Below are positions 38,094 through 48,783 of a DNA stretch of 64,000 nt, piece by piece. The translations under genes were made by a program, and so were the position numbers. The stretch's first letter is position 1; every line of letters begins with the position of its first letter. The notes under the pieces are model-generated. The model ran no database searches. It was not told the DNA's origin and was given only the letters and a program-made list of their open reading frames with translations. Origin of the DNA: Vibrio splendidus (GTDB lineage: Bacteria > Pseudomonadota > Gammaproteobacteria > Enterobacterales > Vibrionaceae); NCBI RefSeq assembly GCF_024347615.1, contig NZ_AP025508.1, forward strand, positions 2,914,001-2,978,000, in the 5' to 3' direction.

Positions 38094-38159
38094 ATGACTT
38101 TAAACCGCCTTAATTGGGTAGGTGTGAGTGTGGCGATTACGTTGTTTATTCTGTTTTGA
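38094..38159 (+). CDS. Possible 21-residue hydrophobic peptide
   Basis: The frame encodes 21 residues, MTLNRLNWVGVSVAITLFIL plus a final F, which could form one membrane helix with a basic N terminus. A GGAT segment 8 bases upstream is a weak ribosome site. A strong terminator begins about 40 bases after the stop. No family is recognised, and it may be fortuitous. Confidence 0.25.
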   Translation: MTLNRLNWVGVSVAITLFILF

Positions 38160-38197
38160 GTATCTCACGCAATACCTCACTGACCACCTCAATGATT

Positions 38198-38262
38198 ACG
38201 CTATGCCTTCTATGTAGAGATAAACATCCTACCAACATCGAAGCATAGCGTTTTTTATTTTT
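38198..38262 (+). terminator. Long-stem intrinsic terminator
   Basis: ACGCTATGC pairs with GCATAGCGT, extended inward by TTC/GAA, AT/AT and GTAG/CTAC pairs with small bulges. TTTTTTATTTTT follows. It is about 230 bases beyond ybbO and may end ybbO or a short separate transcript. Confidence 0.7.
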
Positions 38263-38360
38263 GTCTCTTTTTACCTGAGATACCCCAGTTAGATCTTGAA
38301 GTTACCGACTTATCCCCCCATATTTGCAACGTATCCATAAACAAACCTCAAGGAACGTAA

Positions 38361-39215
38361 ATGCAATCTCCGCATATTGTTGAACTTAATGAGCAGAACT
38401 TTCGTCAAGTATTAGAAGGTTCGATGCAGACCCCTGTACTCATCCAATTTTGGGCACCAATGAGCCAAGAGAGCGCCCAAGTCATTCCTGAACTGCAAAC
38501 ATTAACTCAGCAATACAATGGCGCTTTCACCCTAGCTTTATTGAACTGCGAGCAAGAGCAAGCCATTGCTAGCCAATTTGGGGTTCAAGCACTACCGACT
38601 ATTGCACTGTTTGTTAACGGTCAGCCTGTCGATGGGCTTGGTGGCCCTCAGAGCTTAGAAGCCATTGTTGAAATGCTAAACAAGCACCTTCCTAGCCAAG
38701 ATGAACTTGCATTACGTCAAGCTCTAGAGCAAATGCAAGCAGGTGAGCACACACAAGCACTGGCAGCAATGCAACAACTTCCAGCTGCGCTAACAAGCAA
38801 AGGCGAAGTAAAACTGGCGATTGCAGAGTGTTTGTTAGAAACGCAACAGTTTGATCTTGCTGAAACTCAACTAGCCACCATTCCTCTAGAGTACCAAGAC
38901 AACTACTACAAAGGCTTAGTCGCGAAACTTGAACTTCACAAGCAAGCAGCAGACAGCCCTGAAATACAGGCATTAGAAACCGCTCTGCAGCAAGACCCGA
39001 ATGATGCTAAGACTGCCTCAGAGTTAGCATTGCAATATCACCAAGTAAACCGCAACGAAGAAGCGATGGAGCTGTTGTGGTCTTTCCTAGCAAAAGATCT
39101 AAATGCTTGCGATGGCGATATGAAAAAAGAGTTCATGGACATCTTAAGTGCGCTTGGGCAAGGAAACCCAGTTGCCAGTAAGTACCGTCGACAACTTTAC
39201 TCTCTGCTTTACTAA
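38361..39215 (+). CDS. cnoX: Chaperedoxin CnoX / YbbN (thioredoxin-TPR co-chaperone)
   Basis: CnoX joins a thioredoxin domain to a TPR domain and protects substrates from oxidation, handing them to GroEL and DnaK. Residues 1-110 are thioredoxin-like ([39 protein letters not shown]). Residues 115-284 are helical TPR-type repeats. The active-site CxxC is absent: the segment reads APMSQES, so the residue equal to E. coli Cys38 is Ser38, while Cys63 is retained. At 284 residues it is a full-length homologue. Gene order with ybbO and qmcA supports the assignment. Loss of Cys38 may change its redox role. Confidence 0.92.
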   Translation: MQSPHIVELNEQNFRQVLEGSMQTPVLIQFWAPMSQESAQVIPELQTLTQQYNGAFTLALLNCEQEQAIASQFGVQALPTIALFVNGQPVDGLGGPQSLEAIVEMLNKHLPSQDELALRQALEQMQAGEHTQALAAMQQLPAALTSKGEVKLAIAECLLETQQFDLAETQLATIPLEYQDNYYKGLVAKLELHKQAADSPEIQALETALQQDPNDAKTASELALQYHQVNRNEEAMELLWSFLAKDLNACDGDMKKEFMDILSALGQGNPVASKYRRQLYSLLY

Positions 39216-39291
39216 CAAAACCCTAAAATCGTTAGATTAAACATCGAAAACTGACAATTTAATCAATTAGTTTATCGAATGAAACAATATA

Positions 39292-39332
39292 AAATGGGCC
39301 ATAAAATCAATATTTTATGGCCCATTTCTCGT
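39292..39332 (+). terminator. Terminator of cnoX
   Basis: AAATGGGCCATAAAA pairs with TTTTATGGCCCATTT. The stem is long and perfect but the following T tract is short (TTTCTCG). Confidence 0.7.
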
Positions 39333-39412
39333 TTATAAATTTGCTCAGAATTTAAATATGAGCCAGTATCAATAGTGAACTATCAAAAACTTAAACTTAC
39401 AAAGGATTTTGT

Positions 39413-40342
39413 ATGGCTATTGATACATTGATTACTATTGGCGTCTTTACTGTCGTCGCACTACTGTTCATTTTCGCTGGTGTCAAAACCGTTCCACAGG
39501 GCAATAACTGGACCGTAGAACGCTTTGGCCGCTATACACAGACACTCAAACCAGGCCTAAACCTGATCATTCCATTTATCGATAAAGTCGGACAACGCAT
39601 CAGTATGATGGAACGAGTTCTCGATATCCCAGCTCAAGAAGTCATCTCCAAAGATAATGCTAATGTCATGATTGATGCAGTTTGCTTCGTACAAGTTATC
39701 GATGCACCGAAAGCGGCTTATGAAGTAAATGACCTTGAGCATGCGATCCGTAATTTAACCCTCACCAATATCCGTACTGTACTTGGCTCTATGGAACTGG
39801 ATGAAATGCTTAGCCAGCGTGACATGATCAATACCAAGCTGCTAAATATCGTGGATGAAGCAACTAACCCATGGGGCGTAAAAGTTACTCGTATCGAAAT
39901 CAAAGATGTACAGCCACCAGCTGATTTAACCGCCGCAATGAATGCCCAGATGAAAGCTGAGCGAAACAAACGTGCCGACATTTTATCGGCTGAAGGTGTC
40001 AGACAAGCTGAGATCCTAAAAGCGGAAGGTCATAAGCAATCAGAAATCTTAAAAGCGGAAGGTCAAAAGCAAGCAGCAATCCTACAAGCAGAAGCTCGTG
40101 AGCGTGCAGCAGAAGCAGAAGCTAAAGCGACAGAAATGGTGTCGACGGCCATCGCTCAAGGTGACATGCAAGCGGTCAATTACTTTATTGCACAAGGTTA
40201 CACCGACGCACTGAAGTCTATTGGCCAAGCTGAAAACGGCAAGATAATCATGCTACCACTCGAAGCGACTGGCCTAATGGGTTCTGTTGCAGGTATCGCA
40301 GAGATGTTTGCACAAAGCAACGACAAGGGTAGTAAGGACTAA
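39413..40342 (+). CDS. qmcA: SPFH/stomatin-like protein QmcA
   Basis: QmcA is an inner-membrane SPFH protein that assembles into microdomain-like complexes associated with FtsH. One N-terminal membrane helix (about 6-24) is followed by the SPFH domain ([35 protein letters not shown]). A long coiled coil rich in KAEG repeats ([20 protein letters not shown]) covers residues 195-245, then the conserved [15 protein letters not shown] tail. At 309 residues it matches E. coli QmcA (305). It is 3 bases from ybbJ, so they are one operon, as in E. coli. Confidence 0.95.
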   Translation: MAIDTLITIGVFTVVALLFIFAGVKTVPQGNNWTVERFGRYTQTLKPGLNLIIPFIDKVGQRISMMERVLDIPAQEVISKDNANVMIDAVCFVQVIDAPKAAYEVNDLEHAIRNLTLTNIRTVLGSMELDEMLSQRDMINTKLLNIVDEATNPWGVKVTRIEIKDVQPPADLTAAMNAQMKAERNKRADILSAEGVRQAEILKAEGHKQSEILKAEGQKQAAILQAEARERAAEAEAKATEMVSTAIAQGDMQAVNYFIAQGYTDALKSIGQAENGKIIMLPLEATGLMGSVAGIAEMFAQSNDKGSKD

Positions 40343-40345
40343 CTT

Positions 40346-40795
40346 ATGTTCGAGTTACTAGAGCAAGTAAACCACTGGCATTGGTTAGCATTTGGTCTAG
40401 CGCTGCTAGCCCTAGAGCTGGTTGGTACTGCTGGTTACTTTTTGTGGATAGGCATATCTGCCATGTTGGTCGGGGCGCTATTAGGCGCGCTACCAATCGG
40501 TTGGCAGATGCAATGGTTGTCCTTTGCGAGTTTTTCACTTATCACCACTTGGTTGTGGTGGAGAAGACAACTATCGAATGACAAGCAGTCAGACGCAGGG
40601 CGAGAGCTAAATCAAAGAGAAAAACAACTTGTAGGGCAAACTGTTTTTCTTACCGAAGAGGTCAAAAGAGGTAACTGCCGAATTAAGGTAGGAGACTCTT
40701 CTTGGTCAGCAAGAGCTAGCCAAGATATTCCATCAGGCACAGAAATTAAGATTGTGGCATTAGACGGAATAATTCTAATAATCCAGCCTTTATAG
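40346..40795 (+). CDS. ybbJ: NfeD-family protein YbbJ
   Basis: YbbJ is the NfeD-type partner of QmcA and is thought to act in the same membrane complex. The 149-residue protein has two or three N-terminal membrane segments (about 12-32, 36-52 and 55-70). A C-terminal OB-like soluble domain follows, with LVGQTVFLTEEVKRGNCRIKVGDSSW and DIPSGTEIKIVALDG. It starts 3 bases after qmcA; both appear to be read together. The domain order is the short NfeD form without the protease half. Confidence 0.92.
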   Translation: MFELLEQVNHWHWLAFGLALLALELVGTAGYFLWIGISAMLVGALLGALPIGWQMQWLSFASFSLITTWLWWRRQLSNDKQSDAGRELNQREKQLVGQTVFLTEEVKRGNCRIKVGDSSWSARASQDIPSGTEIKIVALDGIILIIQPL

Positions 40796-41114
40796 CTAAT
40801 TGACATATTAGGCCTACATTATCGATAAATGTAGGCTTTAATAACTTTAGAGAGCAAAGAACATTCGAATTATCATTGTGATAGATTGAATTGAAAAAAA
40901 AATAAGTTCTTATTTCGTAAAGCTAAAAAGTTTGATTGAGCTAAAAAGATATAAGAAAGACAGTTTTCTTATCCAAAATACATATGAATAGTTAACCTTA
41001 CTCTCCCTTAATTATAATTATTAAAAATGTTAAGTCCGTCCAATTTTTGAAATTTTCTTTTCCTTGTCCATACTTTCAATTATCTCAACTAGAGATAAAC
41101 CTAATGGAGTTTGT
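40796..41114. other. AT-rich gap between ybbJ and the small exported protein
   Basis: About 320 AT-rich bases. A weak terminator-like hairpin (40812-40840, CCTACATT pairing with AATGTAGG) lies just past ybbJ. The remainder presumably contains the promoter of the small exported protein gene. Nothing else is supported. Confidence 0.5.
40812..40840 (+). terminator. Weak terminator of qmcA-ybbJ
   Basis: GCCTACATT pairs with AATGTAGGC and is followed by TTTAATAAC. The T tract is short. Confidence 0.5.
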
Positions 41115-41294
41115 ATGAGACATCTTTTAATAATTCTAACGGCTATTTTCAGCTTAACATTCGGAAGCGCTCTGGCGAGCAGTCAGTCTCCAGGTAACGG
41201 AAACATGGGGCCTATTGTTAAGTGTTCAGATGGAAACGCGGTCACTCATGTGCCATTGCTGATCTGCAAACACTATGGCGGAAAGGTGCTTTGA
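41115..41294 (+). CDS. Small exported protein of unknown function
   Basis: The 59-residue product begins with a signal peptide (hydrophobic core LLIILTAIFSLTFG, likely cleavage after SALA near residue 21). The 38-residue mature part has two cysteines (37 and 51), suggesting a periplasmic disulfide. TGGAGT lies 7 bases before the ATG at 41115. The frame is open to 41064, but this start and the signal peptide make 41115 the better choice. It lies upstream of cueR, convergent with it. I do not recognise the family. Confidence 0.65.
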   Translation: MRHLLIILTAIFSLTFGSALASSQSPGNGNMGPIVKCSDGNAVTHVPLLICKHYGGKVL

Positions 41295-41305
41295 TAGGTA
41301 ACTAA

Positions 41306-41338
41306 TGTCAGGCAAGTAATATTCTTTGTTGCCTGACA
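41306..41338. terminator. Hairpin between the small exported protein and cueR
   Basis: TGTCAGGC pairs perfectly with GCCTGACA in the gap between converging genes. There is no clear T tract, so terminator activity is uncertain. Confidence 0.4.
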
Positions 41339-41377
41339 CACTATTTGATTGCTAGGCGAGCTTTAAAGAAAAATATG

Positions 41378-41770
41378 TTATTTTCGGCCTGACAAATTGT
41401 TCAAAATTGGGCATTCGTTTGAAGCATCTCCCGGGCAATCATGCACCCAAGACTGTAACTGAGCCTTCATTTTATTTAACTCAGCAAGTTTCAATTCAAT
41501 TTCATCTAACTTCTGAGTGGCCTTCTTCTTTACTTCGTAGCTTTGTCTGTTCGGATTCATTGCCAACTCGACAAGCGACTTACACTCATCGAGAGTGAAT
41601 CCAACCATTTTAGCTCTCAGTACGAACTCTAACTGTTCGATATGAATATCGCCGTATTGCCTGTAACCATTTTCTGATCGGTGTGGTGGGCTCATCATGC
41701 CTTTACTTTCGTAAAAACGAATGGATTTAGCTGTTGTACCAACACGTTTCGCTACTTCACCAATATTCAC
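41378..41770 (-). CDS. cueR: Cu(I)-responsive transcriptional regulator CueR
   Basis: CueR is a MerR-family activator of copper export and oxidation genes. The N-terminal helix-turn-helix starts MNIGEVAKRVGTTAKSIRFYESKGMM. A dimerisation helix follows, and the metal loop DCPGDASNECPI has Cys112 and Cys120 exactly as in E. coli CueR, supporting Cu(I)/Ag(I) sensing rather than Zn or Hg. At 130 residues it is normal. No copA or cueO gene is in the window and no clear CueR operator dyad is seen here, so its targets are probably elsewhere. The position beside qmcA-ybbJ matches E. coli. Confidence 0.93.
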   Translation of the reverse strand: MNIGEVAKRVGTTAKSIRFYESKGMMSPPHRSENGYRQYGDIHIEQLEFVLRAKMVGFTLDECKSLVELAMNPNRQSYEVKKKATQKLDEIELKLAELNKMKAQLQSWVHDCPGDASNECPILNNLSGRK

Positions 41771-41821
41771 TCTATTACCTACAATTCAAATTGTTACCTA
41801 AAACAAAGAGCGCGACCTAAA

Positions 41822-41858
41822 ACAAAAAAACGCAGTACTGCTGTTATACAATACTGCG
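41822..41858 (-). terminator. Terminator of the lipoprotein gene
   Basis: CGCAGTA pairs with TACTGCG. On the minus strand the stem is followed by seven T and GTTTT. It lies 35 bases past the stop at 41894. Confidence 0.75.
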
Positions 41859-41893
41859 GTTGAAAAGCATAGCTAGAGACTTACGTTAGAGGA

Positions 41894-42697
41894 TTACTCT
41901 TGCTCTAACAGCCAAATCATAGTTTGAGACTTTTCTTCGCTGTCTAGCTTATTGAACCAATATGAAACCATCTCGATTTCTTTTGAGCCTTCAATTGATG
42001 CTGGAGAAGCGTTCTTACGATTTTTGAATGCCCAATCTGTCACTGCAGACTGCTCTTCTTTTGTCGCTTGTCCATACCAGTAGTTAACCATCTCTTGAGC
42101 TTGTGAAGCTGTTGGTTCTTCAGCAACAACCGCTGCTACAGGTACCGCTACTGGGGCAACCGCGATCGCAGTATGATTATTCGCACCATTGTAGATCGTG
42201 TCGATATACGCTTTCGGCACAATAAAGTTTGTACTCATTGTTGAGTTTTGTCCATCAAGCGTAAACTCTAAATTTTTTTCTCTTGCTTGCTGGATATCAG
42301 CGTCGCTTAATGGAAATTTAATATATTGAGTCTTTGTACAGTGCTCGCTGCAACTTTCTCTTGGAACCTGTCTCTCTTCTAGCTCTATCGTCTTGCCGAA
42401 AAAGCTTACAGTTTCATATTCTTTATAGCTCTGGAAGTAGCTCACATCCATTATAATTGAAGATTCTGGAGCCGAATTCTGTGTTACTTCTTTGTTGTAC
42501 GTAAAGTAGAGTGACGATTTCAAGATGTCTGCTCCAACATTCGCTTTACTTTCCGCAACGTAAGATTGCCCAGTTACCTGAATATAACCACCTTTAGGCT
42601 GTACATCCGCAACTGAATCTGAAAAATTACTTTTTGAATCGAGTGAACTACAAGCTCCCAAAAATAATGATAATACAACTACACTAACTTTATTCAT
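41894..42697 (-). CDS. Outer-membrane lipoprotein of unknown function with C-terminal repeat
   Basis: The protein has a lipoprotein signal peptide with the lipobox LGAC (start MNKVSVVVLSLFLGACSS), so it should be lipid-modified. The body is not recognised. Near the C terminus two related units of about 26 residues occur: EMVNYWYGQATKEEQSAVTD (about 202-221) and EMVSYWFNKLDSEEKSQTMI (about 242-261), sharing EMV-YW, EE-S and W positions. The start at 42697 has AAGGA upstream; the frame is open to 42739, but that would overlap the terminator of the porin gene. About 267 residues. It lies after a porin gene but is separated by a hairpin. Confidence 0.75.
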   Translation of the reverse strand: MNKVSVVVLSLFLGACSSLDSKSNFSDSVADVQPKGGYIQVTGQSYVAESKANVGADILKSSLYFTYNKEVTQNSAPESSIIMDVSYFQSYKEYETVSFFGKTIELEERQVPRESCSEHCTKTQYIKFPLSDADIQQAREKNLEFTLDGQNSTMSTNFIVPKAYIDTIYNGANNHTAIAVAPVAVPVAAVVAEEPTASQAQEMVNYWYGQATKEEQSAVTDWAFKNRKNASPASIEGSKEIEMVSYWFNKLDSEEKSQTMIWLLEQE

Positions 42698-42725
42698 TAT
42701 GACTAATTCCTTATGTTCACTATGG

Positions 42726-42760
42726 AAAAACGCTGGCAAAATAATTTACCAGCGTTTTGA
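42726..42760. terminator. Terminator between porin and lipoprotein genes
   Basis: AAAACGCTGG pairs with CCAGCGTTTT around a 12-base loop. On the minus strand it lies 35 bases after the porin stop and ends in TTTTTCC. Any read-through reaches the lipoprotein gene. Confidence 0.7.
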
Positions 42761-42794
42761 TTCTCTTTAACTATTTTAAGCTGATAACTTTAGC

Positions 42795-43895
42795 TTAGAA
42801 ACCGTACTCAAGACCAACGCGAGTTACGATATCTGTATCAGCGTCGCCAACAGTACGACCCGCTACACGTAGGTAAGGTACGAAACCGTTGTGAACTGCC
42901 ATTAGCTGACCAGAGATAGTGTTGCTATCTGAGTTAGCTTCTTTATTACCGTTAAGTTCAGATTCTAGGTTCGCTGCATAACCCAGTTTGAAACCAATTG
43001 GACCATTCCAGTATTGACCAATAACAGAATAAGAATCTTGTGTTTGCTTGCGAATACCGTTGTCTAGCTCTTCGCCTTTAAATGCTGCCGCGATACCGAA
43101 GCCAGCAGGTAAGCTTGCTTCGAAACCAACGATATATGCGAACGTATCATCATCGTAGCCAGCAACTTCCGGAGCTTGCTCTGCATTACCATTTTCATCA
43201 AATGACCAGTCACCACCTGAAGCCGCGACTACACGAGTACCCGATTCAACAGCACCCATGAATGTCACTTTTTCGAAGCTGTACTTAGCGCTTGCACCAA
43301 CGAAGTTTGCGTCACGAGTCGCGGCACCACCACCGTTGTCGTTATCATCACGACCAACAGAAGCTGCAAAAGAGAAACCACCAAATTTAGCTGAATCGTA
43401 ACGTACTTGGTTAGATTGACGATCATAGTGACCATTGATGCCGCCCCAATCGAATACAGAACCTAGACCAGGGTTAGAGAATGGCCAATCGACGATTTCG
43501 TATAGTGGTGTAAGAACACGACCCACACGTAGGTTACCCCAAGAGCCAGAAGCACCAACGAAAGTATCACGGAAACCTAGAACACCGCCTGAAACGCCAC
43601 CGTGAGACCAGTCTGTGCTATCTACGTAACCAGATTCGATCTGCATTGTGATAGTAACGTCTTCAAACATATCTTTGTGAGCACGGAAGCCGATACGAGA
43701 TTCATTCTCAACAGCATAACCAGAGCTAGAGTCATTGTTGTCAGTTGTGTTGTAGTTAACTAAAGAGATAGCTGCAACACCGTATACGTCAACGTTGAAG
43801 TCAGAGTTGATACCAACTTCTTTCGCCATTACACCTGTCGATAAAAGTGCAACCGTTGCACCTAGTAGAGTACGTTTGAAAATTTTGTTTTCCAT
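42795..43895 (-). CDS. General porin, possible chitoporin by position
   Basis: A trimeric beta-barrel outer-membrane porin. A 24-residue signal peptide ends VMA, followed by the barrel with alternating strands, the porin segment GFRAHKDMFEDVTITMQIESGY, and a C-terminal strand ending GLEYGF with terminal Phe, as required for BAM-dependent assembly. At 366 residues it is a normal size. It is upstream of ligA-zipA-cysZ-cysK, the place where I recall V. cholerae carries VC0972, a putative chitoporin. That identity is inference from synteny; sequence alone supports only a Gram-negative porin. The gene has a 500-base upstream region. Confidence 0.85.
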   Translation of the reverse strand: MENKIFKRTLLGATVALLSTGVMAKEVGINSDFNVDVYGVAAISLVNYNTTDNNDSSSGYAVENESRIGFRAHKDMFEDVTITMQIESGYVDSTDWSHGGVSGGVLGFRDTFVGASGSWGNLRVGRVLTPLYEIVDWPFSNPGLGSVFDWGGINGHYDRQSNQVRYDSAKFGGFSFAASVGRDDNDNGGGAATRDANFVGASAKYSFEKVTFMGAVESGTRVVAASGGDWSFDENGNAEQAPEVAGYDDDTFAYIVGFEASLPAGFGIAAAFKGEELDNGIRKQTQDSYSVIGQYWNGPIGFKLGYAANLESELNGNKEANSDSNTISGQLMAVHNGFVPYLRVAGRTVGDADTDIVTRVGLEYGF

Positions 43896-44024
43896 GGAAT
43901 AAAACTCCTAAAAATGGATATAGCTGTTTGAATATTCCCCGCCTAAAGTTGGCCGCCGTAGAGAGAAATACCTTTTCTTGTTTGAGAACCCTAAACTCTG
44001 AATTCTCTATTTCCTTTCTGGTTA

Positions 44025-44041
44025 TGCACATCGTGTGCATC
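44025..44041. promoter_or_regulatory. Perfect palindrome upstream of the porin gene
   Basis: ATGCACA and TGTGCAT are separated by TCG, about 130 bases before the porin start. It has the shape of an operator for a dimeric repressor, but I cannot match it to a known consensus. It is not a CRP site. Confidence 0.35.
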
Positions 44042-44364
44042 CATGGCATTAAGACTAACTTCGCCCTCAAAAAGATCAATGAGAACTTAATTTTCATCTA
44101 AAAAAATATGAGTTGGTGCAAATTTAGTAGGTACTTAGTGATCCAGATCGATAAATTGTAAAGCTCACAACCAAAAACAACAAAAACAATAACTATCAAC
44201 AACTTAAATAAATGCCATCCTTGTAAACATAGAAGTGACTCGCATTTTCAATACAACCACCATGGTATTTCATTAATGTTGAGCAGCGTCACTGTCCTGA
44301 TTTTAGAGTTCGTATAGGAACAAAATTCTCAACAATTAAAAAGACATCTAATTTGTAGCAGACA

Positions 44365-44396
44365 CAAAAAAAGCACTCCCTTTAAAGGAGTGCTTT
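44365..44396 (-). terminator. Terminator of ligA
   Basis: AGCACTCC pairs with GGAGTGCT. On the minus strand the stem is followed by TTTTTTTGTG. It is about 30 bases past the ligA stop. Confidence 0.85.
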
Positions 44397-44420
44397 TGAG
44401 CTTTTTTTACCTTGGTTTAC

Positions 44421-46488
<2,068 letters not shown>

Positions 46489-46525
46489 TATAAATATAGA
46501 TTATTTACAAGGCTAAACAATACGG

Positions 46526-47572
46526 TTAGGCATTCGTAGCCGTCATAAAGTCTCTGATTTGCTTACGGTAGTCTGACAAACGATTGGGCGTCATTAAGTT
46601 ACGTGACTCGTCCAAAACGTTTCCGCCCATATCATCAGCAATTTTCTGAGCTGCACTCAGCATTACATTGAAGTTCTGATCAGCTTGACCGTAACAAGGC
46701 AGTGTCATGAAGAACGAAATACCTTTCGTTGTAAAGTCAGCGGGATCATCATGTTCTAGAGTTCCCGGCTGCATCATGTTCGCAACACTGAAAATAACTT
46801 TTGGCTCATCGCTAGATTGTGCAAAGCAATGGTAGATAGACATTTCACCATAAGTTAGGCCGTTATTCTCCATACTACGGAAAAGTTCAGTCCCTACGAA
46901 TGGGATTTCTCCTGCACAGTGAACATTAAGAACAATCACTTCTAAGCCAAGTTCTTCATCTGGCTTAGCTTCTTCAACAGGCGATGCACTTTGTGGAGCA
47001 ACGACCTCTTTCGAAACAAGCGGTTCACTTGGCGTCAATGATTCACTAGGAACGAGTGGCTCGGTAACAACCGAATCAGAAGCTTCTTCAAACGAACCGC
47101 ACTGCTCTTGAAAACCAGCATGACTTTCTTTTTGCTCGTCAGTCAATTCAAAGCTTGGAACCTCTGGTTCAGCGGCCTCTTTTATGTCTTCAGGTTCACT
47201 CTCGATCTGAATTGGTTCTTCTTTAACACTGAAAGAAGGAAGATCATTCAATTCGATGTCGTCTTCGATAACTTCTTTCGCTTGTGGCGCTGTGAGTGGA
47301 TCTGAGTCAATCAGCGGATCAGTCTCAGATGGTGAGACTGCAAAATCCGGCTCTTTACGCTCTTTTCGGATTATCTCAAAATCATCTTCTGGGGCGAATG
47401 AACGGTTTGGGATCGTTTCTGCTTCATCTAAGCTGTCGTTATCAAGCTTACCAAGCGGCTTATCTCCAAACTTTGCTTTCCCTTCTTTTTTACTCGTCCA
47501 TAGACCATGGAACAATAATGCGGCGATAGCTAATGCGCCAACAATAATGAGTACAAATCGCAATTCCTGCAT
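46526..47572 (-). CDS. zipA: Cell division protein ZipA
   Basis: ZipA anchors FtsZ to the inner membrane at midcell. It has an N-terminal membrane helix ([22 protein letters not shown]) preceded by only a few residues, then a long acidic, Pro/Glu-rich unstructured linker, and a globular FtsZ-binding domain starting near [13 protein letters not shown] and ending [16 protein letters not shown]. At 348 residues it is close to E. coli (328), with a longer linker. It is upstream of ligA on the same strand and divergent from cysZ, the E. coli arrangement. Confidence 0.94.
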   Translation of the reverse strand: MQELRFVLIIVGALAIAALLFHGLWTSKKEGKAKFGDKPLGKLDNDSLDEAETIPNRSFAPEDDFEIIRKERKEPDFAVSPSETDPLIDSDPLTAPQAKEVIEDDIELNDLPSFSVKEEPIQIESEPEDIKEAAEPEVPSFELTDEQKESHAGFQEQCGSFEEASDSVVTEPLVPSESLTPSEPLVSKEVVAPQSASPVEEAKPDEELGLEVIVLNVHCAGEIPFVGTELFRSMENNGLTYGEMSIYHCFAQSSDEPKVIFSVANMMQPGTLEHDDPADFTTKGISFFMTLPCYGQADQNFNVMLSAAQKIADDMGGNVLDESRNLMTPNRLSDYRKQIRDFMTATNA

Positions 47573-47801
47573 TTTTCGCTCTCAGCTTTCTTAGTCGACT
47601 AGCTATAAACACGCTGTCACTAAGTTGGGTTAATTTGGCTAATCTCACTACTCTATCAAAAGTAGCCACTGTTTTAGAACAACTTAATACAATTAGTTCC
47701 TTACATGGTGTGATTTTCACCACGCTTTTTTTCTTAATTTCGGTCTAGTACACTAGGGATGTTTGCTATTTAACCAAATTCACATGTGACCTAATTTAAA
47801 T
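47573..47801. other. zipA / cysZ divergent region
   Basis: About 230 bases hold divergent promoters. A CysB site would be expected but none can be defined by eye. No gene is supported. Confidence 0.45.
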
Positions 47802-48560
47802 ATGACTATTGAATCTGTTCCCCGCTCAGGCTTTGGCTATTTTATTTTCGGAATAAAAATCGCTTTGTCGCCGAGCATTCGTAAGTTTGTACTAATGCCA
47901 CTTATTGCTAACGTGTTACTCGTTGGTGGTGCCTTGTTTTATATCTTCTCCAACCTAAACACTTGGATTGAGGGCTGGATTGGTGCATTACCAAGCTTTT
48001 TGTCGTGGTTGTCATACATTCTATGGCCACTACTTGTGTTAACCGTCTTAGCCACGTTTTCGTATTTCTTTAGTACGCTCGCTAACTTCATTGCCGCACC
48101 TTTCAATGGGTTGCTCGCAGAAAAGGTAGAAGAGCTGCTCAGTGGCAAAAAAGTGAATGACGATGGTTTGCTGGATGCACTCAAAGATACTCCACGTATT
48201 TTAGCGAGAGAATGGCGCAAGCTTGTCTATATTCTGCCAAAAGCGATAGGTTTATTCCTACTTTTGTTAATTCCAGCACTGGGACAAACCGTTGCACCGT
48301 TTTTATGGTTCATTTTCACAGCATGGATGTTAGCGATCCAGTACGCCGACTATCCATTTGATAACCATAAAATCAAATTTGATGATATGAGAAACAATTT
48401 GAAACAAAAACAAGGTAAGAGCTACAGCTTCGGTGCACTTGTGTCTGTTTTCACAACGATTCCAATTTTAAATCTGATCGTCATGCCCGTTGCCGTCTGC
48501 GGCGCTACTGCAATGTGGGTTACTGAGTTTAAAGACCAAGCTCTGCGTTCTCGTCTATAA
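47802..48560 (+). CDS. cysZ: Sulfate transporter CysZ
   Basis: CysZ is an inner-membrane sulfate channel/transporter that feeds cysteine synthesis. The 252-residue protein has four or more hydrophobic segments (about 25-50, 65-95, 145-185 and 205-225). The signature FIAAPFNGLLAEKVEELLSG is near residue 98, with AIQYADYPFDNHKI in the second half. Length and segments match E. coli CysZ (253). It is followed by cysK about 220 bases later on the same strand, also as in E. coli. Confidence 0.95.
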   Translation: MTIESVPRSGFGYFIFGIKIALSPSIRKFVLMPLIANVLLVGGALFYIFSNLNTWIEGWIGALPSFLSWLSYILWPLLVLTVLATFSYFFSTLANFIAAPFNGLLAEKVEELLSGKKVNDDGLLDALKDTPRILAREWRKLVYILPKAIGLFLLLLIPALGQTVAPFLWFIFTAWMLAIQYADYPFDNHKIKFDDMRNNLKQKQGKSYSFGALVSVFTTIPILNLIVMPVAVCGATAMWVTEFKDQALRSRL

Positions 48561-48783
48561 CCTTCATTCTCTCTTTAACAACGCCTATCTTTTTGAAATT
48601 CTGAATACAATAAAGATAGGCGTGAACTCTGCTACATATCTATATGATATAACTTTTTAATCCTTTTACCTTTTTTTCAACTTGTTTAATCTAAATTCAA
48701 GCTAAACAAACATCGAAAGACACTAGACGGTAAAGTGATTGATATACTACGTTTAGTTCTGTCATTAAATGAAGGAATATCGC

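Larger units (their letters stand above)
37966..38360. other. Gap between ybbO and cnoX, with a small transcription unit candidate
   Basis: 395 bases. In the middle is a 21-codon hydrophobic open frame (38094-38159) followed by a long-stem terminator (38198-38262). This could be a small membrane-protein gene, a leader or an sRNA. The rest is AT-rich and holds the presumed cnoX promoter. Confidence 0.5.
43896..44420. other. Porin upstream region
   Basis: 525 non-coding bases with the porin promoter and a long presumed leader. It contains a perfect inverted repeat ATGCACA-TCG-TGTGCAT (44025-44041) and the ligA terminator at 44365-44396. No gene is supported. Confidence 0.55.
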
